Shown here: piece after piece, positions 8,433 to 15,988 of the stretch
How positions within the stretch are numbered: the first letter of the stretch is position 1
Layout of the letters: each line of letters opens with the position of its first letter
Assembly (NCBI GenBank): GCA_965215025.1
Contig: CBDCCV010000001.1
Span: 1,674,001-1,738,000 of the forward strand
From: CBDCCV01 sp965215025
GTDB taxonomy: Bacteria; Bacteroidota; Rhodothermia; Rhodothermales; Salinibacteraceae
Reading direction: 5' to 3'
DNA: 64,000 bases
Program-made: the position numbers and the translations under genes
Notes under the pieces: model-generated
The model's database searches: none
Seen by the model: the letters and a program-made list of their open reading frames with translations, nothing else
Told to the model about the DNA's origin: nothing

Positions 8433-8627
8433 GTGCGAGCAGGGAAGGGAAGCAGCGGAGGAGATAAAAACATTGTAGCGAACGCGCAGCAGATGGAGGA
8501 GCACGGCTCCCTGCTCGATGTCGGACAACTGAAAGAGCTGTTCAGACTGGCGTACAAAGCAGAGGAGGGGGCTTTCCGAACCAATCAGGGGATTAATTAT
8601 GCAATACGTGCGCTTTACGGGAGCTAA
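8433..8627 (+). CDS. Small orphan protein downstream of TIR gene
   Basis: A 64-residue frame starting with GTG 17 nt after the TIR stop, preceded by a purine-rich GAGAAGG sequence. Residues 20-64 (MEEHGSLLDVGQLKELFRL and onward) look like a compact, mainly helical domain with a mixed, non-repetitive composition. The same low G+C as the TIR gene and the tight spacing suggest cotranscription. An internal ATG at 8493 is an alternative start. I do not recognise the family. It may be a small regulator or partner of the TIR protein, or a decayed end. Confidence 0.45.
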   Translation: MRAGKGSSGGDKNIVANAQQMEEHGSLLDVGQLKELFRLAYKAEEGAFRTNQGINYAIRALYGS

Positions 8628-8666
8628 CCCTGATTCGCTACAAAGTCGTCTTCGAGGGACTTTTCA

Positions 8667-8733
8667 TCAACTTCTGGCCCGCCGTCGCAGAAGCGCCTCG
8701 TCCACGGCGTAGAGCACGGGGCCGAGTGCGGCG
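8667..8733 (-). pseudogene. Duplicated 3' remnant of the DUF445 gene
   Basis: Read on the minus strand, this segment encodes AALGPVLYAVDEALLRRRA and then a stop, against AALSLVLYAVDEALLRRRRA at the end of the intact DUF445 gene. At DNA level, 8677-8733 matches 9320-9379 with five substitutions and one 3-nt gap. The TA pair lies exactly between the two copies. The fragment is too short to be a gene and marks an insertion or recombination event. Confidence 0.8.
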
Positions 8734-8737
8734 CTTA

Positions 8738-8995
8738 CTACGAGAGCAGGCGGTCGTACTCATCGTGCGGCCCAATCCAGAACCAGAAAAACCCGCTTGG
8801 CTTCTTCAGCGCCAGCGCTCGGAAGCTGCGGCCGACGCGCACCGACCACAGCCCGTCTTTGACTTCCTTGAAGTGCAACGACGGGTAGTACGGATCGGCT
8901 TCCAGAAGCCGGTAGTTTTTCTGCGCCAGCCGCTGGACATGCTCCGGCAGTTCTCGGTAGCGCCGCCAGAAGGCCGCCGTGGTTCGGTGTGTCAC
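8738..8995 (-). CDS. RelE/ParE/HigB-type toxin
   Basis: An 85-residue toxin-like protein of the RelE/ParE superfamily. Visible features are TAAFWRRYRELPEHVQRLA, PSLHFKEVKDGLWSVRVG (strand-rich core with Lys/Trp/Arg) and FFWFWIGPHDEYDRLL, the usual ending of the HigB-like branch. RelE-type members cleave mRNA on the ribosome and ParE-type members poison gyrase. The sequence alone does not decide between them. It starts with GTG in a GTGA overlap with the antitoxin stop, so translation is coupled. The order antitoxin then toxin is the common one. Confidence 0.82.
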   Translation of the reverse strand: MTHRTTAAFWRRYRELPEHVQRLAQKNYRLLEADPYYPSLHFKEVKDGLWSVRVGRSFRALALKKPSGFFWFWIGPHDEYDRLLS

Positions 8996-9231
8996 GGCAG
9001 CGGGTGGGTGCGGCCTGCAGCGATGTCTTCCTCCGCCTCGCGGATGAGCTTGTCGAGCTTGCCGGCCTCGGCATCAGCGGCCATCTGCCGGTCCCAGTCG
9101 TCAGACTCGTGCTCGTGCCGGTAGAGATCGAACCACGTGGAGAAGCTCGTCAACTCGTCCGGCGATAGCTCCGCCACGGTGCGCTTGAGGTCATCTACCG
9201 CCGTCTGGCTCTTTTCTTTCGTCGTGCTCAT
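8992..9231 (-). CDS. Antitoxin of the adjacent RelE/ParE-type toxin
   Basis: A 79-residue acidic protein. It has an N-terminal stretch (VDDLKRTVAELSPDELTSF), then STWFDLYRHEHESDDWDRQM and a C-terminal AGKLDKLIREAEEDIAAG segment, the pattern often seen before HigB/ParE-like toxins. No DNA-binding motif can be pointed out. ATG 9231 was chosen over an upstream in-frame start at 9309, which lies in low-complexity sequence. Its stop overlaps the toxin start by 4 nt. Autoregulation is plausible from the family but no operator was identified. Confidence 0.75.
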   Translation of the reverse strand: MSTTKEKSQTAVDDLKRTVAELSPDELTSFSTWFDLYRHEHESDDWDRQMAADAEAGKLDKLIREAEEDIAAGRTHPLP

Positions 9232-9315
9232 GGCGTGCGCGTTCGGTAGTGATGGAGGGCCGGAGCAGAGGATTGCAGCCCAGCGCCGGCGCAAAGTTCC
9301 GCGCGGCAAGGCGTG

Positions 9316-10584
9316 CTATGCCCGCCGCCTTCGCAGGAGCGCTTCGTCCACGGCGTAGAGCACGAGGCTGAGCGCGGCGAAGGTGCCCAGCGCCAGCGGC
9401 GCGTTCCAGATCACGAAGCCGCCGACGAGGCCCAAGACCGCGCCCAGGTACTTGATGTAGTTAAGCTGCTCGTTCGACGTTTTCTTGAGCAGCTCCTCCA
9501 GCCGGCGGTCGTCGTAGTTGCGCATGTTCTGGTGCACCATCTCGTACACGTCCAGGTTTTCCACCGCGCGCAGGACGGCGCGCGTGGCGAGGCGCTCGAT
9601 CTCCTCCGAGCGCTTTTCCAAGAGCGGCGGCACGCGGTCCAGAAGATGATCCAGCCCGTCGAGCGCGCCGTCTACCGACTCCGGCAGTTGGCGCACGGCC
9701 TCGTCGATGCGGCGGCGGAAGTCGTCCTCGCCAAAGAAGCGGTACGCCTTGAGCGCGAGGCGGCTCAGGCCCTGCTGCTCAGCCTGCCGTTCCAGACGCT
9801 CGATGGTGAAGGCCACGATGCGCCGCTGCACCTCGGGGCGCATGAGGACGTTCTGCGCGTAGTCGGCCGTGAGGGTTTTTAGCTCGCGGCGGAATGCGGG
9901 GTCTTCCAGGACGCCGCGTGTGGTATCAAAGACGCGCGCGCGGTAGGCTGCAATCAAACCGCTTGCCTCGATCTTCTCTTTAATGATCTCTTCATTGATG
10001 AGGTCTTCGGAGACGGCCTTGGCCAGGCGGAAGATCACGCGCTCGCGCTGCGCCGGGATCAGCCCCTGCCCGAAGAGGGGCCGCGCCTGGCGCGGGTGGA
10101 AGAGCATGGTGATGGCGAGCCAGTTCGTAAAAAACCCGATCAGCCCGCTCACCGACAAGACGCGCAAGAGGCCGTCAAGCGGCAGCGCGTAGCCGAACGC
10201 CCCCACGGCGACGCCCGGAAAGTCCCACACGAAGGAGAAGAGAAACACCACCCCGAGCGCCCACGGCACGGCCTGCAAAAGCGGCAGCCAGCGCGCATAG
10301 GCGCCCACCACGCGCGGCGGCTCCGAGGGCGGCGCCTCGGCCGGCGTAGGGCGAGGCCAGTGGCGGCCCAGGTACGTGCCCAGGAGCGAGCGCAGGTCGC
10401 GCGCGCGCGCCTTCGTCTCCTCGCGCGCCTCGTCCAGCGAAGCGGAGGCTTTTGCCTCCGAGGCGCCGCGCTTCGGGACGTGGCGAGGCGGCGGCCTGCG
10501 CCCTTGAGCATCGTAGCGCGCGTGCGGCCAGTAGCCGGGCAGCCCGTCGCCCACGTCGTTCGTTTCGTTCTCTTTCTCAGCCAT
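9316..10584 (-). CDS. DUF445-family membrane protein
   Basis: A 422-residue protein. A charged N-terminus (about 100 residues) leads to two hydrophobic helices (residues about 110-165, including WALGVVFLFSFVWDFPG and LIGFFTNWLAITMLFHPRQ, the DUF445 hallmark). A long helical, probably coiled-coil domain follows (about 185-380) and two C-terminal helices. DUF445 proteins (YjiN and others) are membrane proteins of unknown function. It follows mlaD on the same strand by about 55 nt, so it may be the last gene of the Mla operon. ATG 10584 was chosen because the 19 residues before it are Arg-rich low complexity. Confidence 0.85.
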   Translation of the reverse strand: MAEKENETNDVGDGLPGYWPHARYDAQGRRPPPRHVPKRGASEAKASASLDEAREETKARARDLRSLLGTYLGRHWPRPTPAEAPPSEPPRVVGAYARWLPLLQAVPWALGVVFLFSFVWDFPGVAVGAFGYALPLDGLLRVLSVSGLIGFFTNWLAITMLFHPRQARPLFGQGLIPAQRERVIFRLAKAVSEDLINEEIIKEKIEASGLIAAYRARVFDTTRGVLEDPAFRRELKTLTADYAQNVLMRPEVQRRIVAFTIERLERQAEQQGLSRLALKAYRFFGEDDFRRRIDEAVRQLPESVDGALDGLDHLLDRVPPLLEKRSEEIERLATRAVLRAVENLDVYEMVHQNMRNYDDRRLEELLKKTSNEQLNYIKYLGAVLGLVGGFVIWNAPLALGTFAALSLVLYAVDEALLRRRRA

Positions 10585-10640
10585 GCCCCGTGCTCTCCGT
10601 CGTCGTTCGTCCGTCGTCGTTCGTCGGCGCCGCAGGCGCA

Positions 10641-11576
10641 TCAGAACAGGTCGATGAGCCGGAGTTCGCGCAAATAGCGGTCCGGGTTTTCTTCCACGTC
10701 GAGGAGGAGGCGGTTCAGGCTTGCGGCGGCGGAATCGAGCTGGAGGTACAGCCCGTCGTCGTTGACGAGGCGGCCGAGTGTGCCCTCGCCCTGGTCAATC
10801 TTGGCGGTGATGGCGGCCAGGCGCTCCGTCGCAGCTTCGAGGCCGTCGAGGCTGCTCTCCGCGCGCGCGAGCGTCCGGTTGAGGCGTTCGACCGTCGCGC
10901 CAAGGGAGTCGAGGTTCCCCTCGGCGGTGAACGCGCTCAGGCCTGCGGTAGCGGTCTCGGCGTTTTCCAAGATGAGGCCGAGCTGCTCCTCCTCGCGGCC
11001 GAGCGTGCGCTCCAAGGTGCGCGCGGCGTTGCGCAGGGCACGGAGCGTCTGGCGCAGGTCGCTGTCGGGGTCGCTCAGGAGGCGGTCGGCGTCGGAGATC
11101 GCGGCGCCGGCGCCGGCGAGCACCGTGTCGGCCCGGCCGATAAGCTGCGGGGCCTCTGCGGAGAGGCGCCCGATCACGTCCGGCGCGGAGCGGCCCGGCA
11201 GCGTGCTCTCTGGCTCGACGGGCGGGCCGCCGGGCGGGCCGGGGATGACGACCAGGCGCACGCCGCCAAAGGCGCCCAGGCCGGCGATCTCGGCCTCGGA
11301 GCCTTGCGGGATCGTCACGCCCTCGTCCACGCGGAAGCGCACGTCCACCGCTTTCGTCTCGGGGTCGAGCCGCACGGCCTCGACGGAGCCGATCTTCACG
11401 CCGCTCAGGCGCACGGCGTTGCCGGCCACCAGCCCGCCCGCGTCGTCGAACTGCGTCCGGAGGCTGTAGCTGCCGCCCAGGAGCGGGAGGTCGCTGAAGT
11501 AGCGCACCCCAAAGAAGAAGATCACCCCGGCCGCCACGACGGCAAGGCCGACCTTGAGTTCGTTCGAGAGGTTCAC
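10641..11576 (-). CDS. mlaD: MlaD/MCE-domain lipid-transport substrate-binding protein
   Basis: A 311-residue protein with one N-terminal membrane anchor (LKVGLAVVAAGVIFFFGVRY), then an MCE domain (residues about 38-115: GLVAGNAVRLSGVKIGSVE, PQGSEAEIAGLGAFGG) and a long helical C-terminal region. MCE proteins form hexameric rings in the periplasm and pass phospholipids between the membranes with MlaE/MlaF. It is longer than E. coli MlaD (about 183 residues), as is common in Bacteroidota. It is the third gene of a minus-strand set mlaE-mlaF-mlaD. No mlaB or mlaC is present nearby. Confidence 0.9.
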   Translation of the reverse strand: MNLSNELKVGLAVVAAGVIFFFGVRYFSDLPLLGGSYSLRTQFDDAGGLVAGNAVRLSGVKIGSVEAVRLDPETKAVDVRFRVDEGVTIPQGSEAEIAGLGAFGGVRLVVIPGPPGGPPVEPESTLPGRSAPDVIGRLSAEAPQLIGRADTVLAGAGAAISDADRLLSDPDSDLRQTLRALRNAARTLERTLGREEEQLGLILENAETATAGLSAFTAEGNLDSLGATVERLNRTLARAESSLDGLEAATERLAAITAKIDQGEGTLGRLVNDDGLYLQLDSAAASLNRLLLDVEENPDRYLRELRLIDLF

Positions 11577-11626
11577 AGGCAGGCGCCTTTAGGGAGAAGG
11601 ACGGAGGACGCGGCGGCCAAAGGAGG

Positions 11627-12397
11627 TCAAACCGAGGCCGCTTGGCGCGCAGCTGAGGCGGGGCCGATCTGGTACTCGCTCGCCTTGACGAAGGCGCACA
11701 GCACCGGGTCCGGGCAGCGGTGCAGCTCCGGGATCGTGCCCGTCCAGCGGATGGTGCCCTCGTGGATGAACGCGGCGCGGTCGGCGATCTCCAAGACGGA
11801 GTGCATGTCGTGCGTGACGACGATGCTCGTCGCGTCGAGGTGCCGGGCCAGGCTGCGGATGAGTTCGTTGATCGTCTCGGAGGTCTCCGGGTCGAGGCCG
11901 CTCGTCGGCTCGTCATAGAGGATGTAGCGCGGCTCCAGGGCGATGGCGCGCGCCAAGGCCACGCGCTTCCGCATCCCGCCCGACAGCTCCGCCGGCTTCT
12001 TCTGGCCGATGCCGGTGAGCTGCACGAGGTCGAGGCAGCGCGCCACGCGCTCGCGGATGGCGGCGGCGGAGTCGTCCGTAAAGGTCTTGAGCGGGAAGGC
12101 CACGTTCTCGGCCGCCGTCATCGAGTCGAAAAGCGCGCCGCCTTGGAACAAGACGCCAAACTGCCGCCGCACCCGCCGCAACGCCTTGTAGCCGATGGCG
12201 TTGATGTCGGTCCCATCGACGAGGATGCGTCCGTGGTCCGGCTTCAAAAGGCCGATCATGTGCTTCATCAGCACGCTCTTGCCCGAGCCAGAGCGCCCGA
12301 TCACGGCCAGCGTCTCGCCGTTGCGCACCGTCAGCGTGGCATCGCAGAGCACCTGCACGCCGCCGAAGCTTTTGCAAAGGTCGTCGATGTGGATCAT
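11627..12397 (-). CDS. mlaF: MlaF-type ABC transporter ATPase
   Basis: A 256-residue ATP-binding subunit that powers the MlaE permease for lipid transport between the membranes. Visible motifs are Walker A (GRSGSGKSVLMKH), the Q-loop (FGVLFQGGALFDS), the signature (ELSGGMRKRVALARA, with the Met-Arg-Lys-Arg form typical of MlaF), Walker B (YILYDEPTSGLDP) and the switch His (VVTHDMHS). Start 12397 leads straight into the first strand. It sits between mlaE (64 nt upstream) and mlaD (50 nt downstream). Confidence 0.95.
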   Translation of the reverse strand: MIHIDDLCKSFGGVQVLCDATLTVRNGETLAVIGRSGSGKSVLMKHMIGLLKPDHGRILVDGTDINAIGYKALRRVRRQFGVLFQGGALFDSMTAAENVAFPLKTFTDDSAAAIRERVARCLDLVQLTGIGQKKPAELSGGMRKRVALARAIALEPRYILYDEPTSGLDPETSETINELIRSLARHLDATSIVVTHDMHSVLEIADRAAFIHEGTIRWTGTIPELHRCPDPVLCAFVKASEYQIGPASAARQAASV

Positions 12398-12461
12398 TTC
12401 TGAGGGTGGAGGAATGGGGGTGTGGGGAGGGCTTTTCCCAGACGCCCAACCGCCTATACAT

Positions 12462-13223
12462 TTACAGGAAGACGACGGCGAGGACGAGGTCGGCCAGGAG
12501 GATGAAGACGCAGCTTAGGACGGCGGCCTCGGTGGTGCTCTGGCCCACGCCCTCGGCGCCGCCGCGCGTGTAGTAGCCCTTAAAGCACGCGATGGAGGTG
12601 ATCAAAAAGCCGAACGTGAGCGCCTTGATCAGGCCGAACACCGGGTCGAACGGGTTGAAGAACGCCCGTGCCCCTTCGATAAACTCGGCGGCAGGGAGGT
12701 AGCCCGCCAAGTCGGCCACGAGCATTCCCCCGCCGATGCCCACAAAGCAGGCCACCACGTAGAGCACCGGGAGCATGACCATCCCGGCCAAAACGCGCGG
12801 CACGATGAGGTAGCTCACCGAGTTGAGGCCCATCGCCTCGAGGGCGTCGATCTGCTCCGAGACGCGCATCGTGCCCAGCTCGGCGGCGATGCGCGCGCCC
12901 ACGCGCCCCGCCAGGATAAAGCCGGTGACCACCACGCCCAGCTCCAGGATGATGGACGGCGCCACGATGGAGCCGATGATGCTCTTCGGGATAAAGGGCG
13001 AGACGAGCTGGTACGCCGTCTGCACCGTCGTCACCGCGCCGGAGAACGCCGCCGCGAGCGCCACGATGGGGATGGACTCGACGCCGATGCGCACCATCTG
13101 CTCGAAGAGGTTTTTGCGGTACGTGCGCACCTCGCCCAGCGAGCCGAACGCCCTTGCCAGCAGGATGAAGTACAGCCCCAGCGTGCGGACCGGGTCCAGC
13201 AAGCGCTGCGCGAGCGTAGCCAT
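12462..13223 (-). CDS. mlaE: MlaE-type ABC transporter permease
   Basis: A 253-residue inner-membrane permease with about five to six hydrophobic helices. The MlaE signature LAGRVGARIAAELGTMRVSEQIDALEA is visible in parts at residues about 105-130, as is LIVPRVLAGMVMLPVL. It forms the membrane core of the MCE lipid transporter. It is the first gene of the operon and is divergent from radA across a 328-bp spacer that should hold both promoters. Confidence 0.94.
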   Translation of the reverse strand: MATLAQRLLDPVRTLGLYFILLARAFGSLGEVRTYRKNLFEQMVRIGVESIPIVALAAAFSGAVTTVQTAYQLVSPFIPKSIIGSIVAPSIILELGVVVTGFILAGRVGARIAAELGTMRVSEQIDALEAMGLNSVSYLIVPRVLAGMVMLPVLYVVACFVGIGGGMLVADLAGYLPAAEFIEGARAFFNPFDPVFGLIKALTFGFLITSIACFKGYYTRGGAEGVGQSTTEAAVLSCVFILLADLVLAVVFL

Positions 13224-13551
13224 GCGGACGGAGGGTGAGCGGGAAAGGTGCGCAGCGCCGTCGCGTGGCCGGGCGGCGCGCGCGAAACGCCCTACCTGTA
13301 CGCAGCCCTGCGCCTTTTGATGCTTGCGCGCGTGAAGAGCACATTATGAAATGAATGCGTCGGGCGAGTGCGGACCGCCGGCGGCCCATCCTCGTTTCCG
13401 GACGGAACCTCCGGCGGTGACGCAGCGCTGTCGGTGGCGAGGCGTAGCTTCGCCTGGACGACGACCGACGAATGACGACTACGGAACGCCGACCGCAGAA
13501 CACAGACGTCGTCCATCGTCTCTTCTCCAAAACCGCCCCCTTCTGAAAAAA
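13224..13551. other. Divergent mlaE/radA intergenic region
   Basis: 328 bp without a supported gene. It must hold promoters for both the mla operon (leftward) and radA (rightward). I could not find a convincing TTG...TAnnTTTG pair in either direction. The segment 13340-13352 (ATTATGAAATGA) is the most AT-rich part. Confidence 0.6.
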
Positions 13552-14928
13552 ATGGCCAAGCAGCGAACGCAGTACGTGTGCCAGGAATGCGGCCACGCCG
13601 CGCACAAGTGGATGGGCCGCTGCCCGGAGTGCGGCGCGTGGAACTCGTTCGTCGAGGAGAAGCCGCGCTCCGCCGTGAAGGCGCGCGTGCCGAAAGCCGC
13701 CCTGCGCCACTACGCCGGCGACGGCCACGAGCACCGCCCGCAGGCGCTCTCCGAGGTGGAGATGGGCCAGGAGGCCCGCCTCGCCACCGGCATCGCCGAG
13801 TTCGACCGGGTGATGGGCGGCGGCATCACGCAGGGCAGCTTCAGCCTCATCGCCGGCGATCCGGGCATCGGCAAGTCCACGCTCATGACGGAGCTAGGGA
13901 AATACCTCCCGGAACGGACCATCCTCTACGTCACGGGCGAGGAGTCGCGCCGGCAGGTGAAGCTGCGCGCCGAGCGCCTCGGCGTGCAAAGCGACGGTTT
14001 TCTTCTTTTTGCTGAAACTAACGTCGAAGAGATCAGCGCCGCCGTCGAGCGCACGAAGCCGGACATCCTCATCGTAGATTCTATTCAGACCATCTTCCGC
14101 CCCGACATCGAGAGCGCGCCGGGATCGGTAAGCCAGGTGCGCGAGTCCACCGCCGCCCTCTTGCGCCTCACCAAGCAGATGGAGTTCGCCACGTTCGTGG
14201 TGGGGCACGTCACCAAGAAAGGCACCATCGCCGGGCCGCGCGTTTTGGAGCACATGGTCGATACGGTGCTCTACTTCGAGGGCGACCGCCACCACGCCTT
14301 TCGGATTTTGCGCTCGGTGAAGAACCGCTTCGGCGCGGCGAACGAGATCGGCGTCTTCGAGATGCGCGAGGCGGGGCTGCGCGAGGTCTCGAACCCGAGC
14401 GCCATCTTTCTTTCGGAGCGCGGCTACGGCGTGAGCGGCTCGACGGTGGTGTGCTCGCTCGAAGGCACGCGCCCGCTCCTGGTGGAGATCCAGGCGCTCG
14501 TGACGCCCTCGTCGTACGGCACGCCGCAGCGCACGGCCACCGGCTTCGACTACCAGCGCCTGCAGATGCTCCTGGCCGTTCTGGAAAAGCGCCAGGGCCT
14601 CGGCCTCTCCAAGCAGGACGTCTTCATCAACGTAGCCGGCGGCGTGCGCCTCGACGAGCCGGCCGTGGACCTCGGCGTCGTCGTGGCGGCGGCCTCCTCC
14701 TTCCGCGACATCCCGGCCGACACCGGGACGGCGCTCATCGGCGAGGTGGGCCTCGGCGGGGAGATCCGCACGGTGAGCCAGCTCGAGCCGCGCCTCCGGG
14801 AGGCGGCCAAGCTCGGCTTCGAGCGCGCCATCGTCCCGGCGAACAATCTCAAGAACGTGACCCCGCCGGGCGGCATCCAGGTCACCGGCGCGAAGCATCT
14901 GAGCGACGTGCTCGACAAGGTATTGTGA
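13552..14928 (+). CDS. radA: DNA repair protein RadA/Sms
   Basis: A 458-residue branch-migration helicase that helps RecA process recombination intermediates. It has an N-terminal C4 zinc finger (Cys10, Cys13, Cys24, Cys27). The RecA-like ATPase carries Walker A GDPGIGKSTLM and the RadA-specific KNRFG motif (VKNRFGAANEIGVFEM). A C-terminal Lon-protease-like domain without protease function contains INVAGGVRLDEPAVDLGVV and GEVGLGGEIR. ATG 13552 was chosen because the zinc finger starts at once. The longer frame from 13351 adds Arg/Pro-rich noise. Confidence 0.96.
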   Translation: MAKQRTQYVCQECGHAAHKWMGRCPECGAWNSFVEEKPRSAVKARVPKAALRHYAGDGHEHRPQALSEVEMGQEARLATGIAEFDRVMGGGITQGSFSLIAGDPGIGKSTLMTELGKYLPERTILYVTGEESRRQVKLRAERLGVQSDGFLLFAETNVEEISAAVERTKPDILIVDSIQTIFRPDIESAPGSVSQVRESTAALLRLTKQMEFATFVVGHVTKKGTIAGPRVLEHMVDTVLYFEGDRHHAFRILRSVKNRFGAANEIGVFEMREAGLREVSNPSAIFLSERGYGVSGSTVVCSLEGTRPLLVEIQALVTPSSYGTPQRTATGFDYQRLQMLLAVLEKRQGLGLSKQDVFINVAGGVRLDEPAVDLGVVVAAASSFRDIPADTGTALIGEVGLGGEIRTVSQLEPRLREAAKLGFERAIVPANNLKNVTPPGGIQVTGAKHLSDVLDKVL

Positions 14929-15081
14929 AGCGGAGCAGAAGCGCCCGAGCCGGCTTGTGACGTTCGTGCATCGAGCGTGTGAAAGGCGCCCAAAGAGCCG
15001 CCTGCGGATGACCAAACGGGCCGGTCGCATGTTCACTCCTCAAGCACCGACGGAAGCCAACAACAAAGCAAGAAATCACCC

Positions 15082-15579
15082 ATGGCGATCTCCAACCTAA
15101 ACGACCTCTTCGTCGAGCAGCTCAAGGACATGTACAACTCGGAGGACCAGATCCAGCAGGCGTACGGCCAGTGGAAGGACGCTGCGCAGTCGGGCGACCT
15201 GAAGGAGATGTTCGACCGCCACATTGAGCAGTCGCGCAACCGCCGCAGCGACATCGAGAAGATTTGCGAGGAGCTTGGCGTCGAGCCTACCGGCGAGAAG
15301 TGCAAGGGCACCGAGGGCCTCGTCAGAGAGGGCCACGATTTCCTCGATGAGGCCGAGGAAGGCCCCATCCGCGACGCCGGCCTCATCGCCAACGCGCAGC
15401 GCATCGAGCACTACGGCATCGCCGGCTACGGCTGCGCCCGCACCTACGCGCTGCAGCTCGACCACGACGACGCCGCGCAGATGCTGCAGAACGCCCTCGA
15501 CAACGCCTCGGAGCTAGACGAGCGCATGACCGGCCTGGCCGAGCGCGTGCTCAACGAGCGAGCAGAGGCCGCGGCGTAA
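15082..15579 (+). CDS. DUF892/YciE-YciF ferritin-like protein
   Basis: A 165-residue all-helical protein of the DUF892 ferritin-like group. The hallmark opening is LNDLFVEQLKDMYNSEDQIQ, followed by FDRHIEQSRNRRSDIEKICE and RIEHYGIAGYGCARTYAL with Glu/His residues positioned as in di-iron four-helix bundles. Members are induced by osmotic or general stress in enterobacteria, and the true function is uncertain. The gene is monocistronic, with a long spacer downstream. Confidence 0.88.
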   Translation: MAISNLNDLFVEQLKDMYNSEDQIQQAYGQWKDAAQSGDLKEMFDRHIEQSRNRRSDIEKICEELGVEPTGEKCKGTEGLVREGHDFLDEAEEGPIRDAGLIANAQRIEHYGIAGYGCARTYALQLDHDDAAQMLQNALDNASELDERMTGLAERVLNERAEAAA

Positions 15580-15988
15580 CGCCTCTTCTCGAACGCGCAT
15601 CAGCCGGCGCTCCCAGCCGCTGTCACAAACCGCTCGCTTGCCTTCCCGGCAGGCGGGCGGCCCCTGTCTTGTGGCTAATTGTGGCAGGCTGCGGCGCGCC
15701 ACGGTGCGCGGCCGTGCAACGGAGTTGATGAAATCAGACTTCACCCTTTACTTTAACTGCGCGCTGTCGCATACTGTAGTGTAGATTTGGAAGGGTGGGG
15801 CCGAGATCGCCACGCTCTGCTGCCGGCAGCAGCCGTTTCCCCGACACGTCTCACGAAGCAAGGGCGGCACGGTATTCGCGCCTTTTTGCGCCCCGCACTG
15901 CGCGTGCTTCCCGCGCTTTCTGAAAAAGACGGAAAGCACGCGGCCTCTGCCTGCCTGCGTTTTCTACCCATCGCACCTTTTCCCCGCC
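15580..15988. other. 409-bp intergenic region between DUF892 gene and amidase
   Basis: No gene is supported here. The central part (15735-15790) is AT-rich and contains TAGATTTG (15782-15789), a perfect match to the Bacteroidota -7 box TAnnTTTG reading rightward toward the amidase gene. A clear -33 TTG at the usual distance is missing, so promoter status is weak. The sequence at 15640-15660 (CTTGCC..GGCAGG) contains a short inverted repeat. Confidence 0.4.

Noticed and set aside
7690..9380. Integrated phage or transposon carrying the TIR and TA genes
   Set aside because: There is no integrase, transposase, terminal inverted repeat or target-site duplication beyond the DUF445-end copies. The small size fits a recombination event better.
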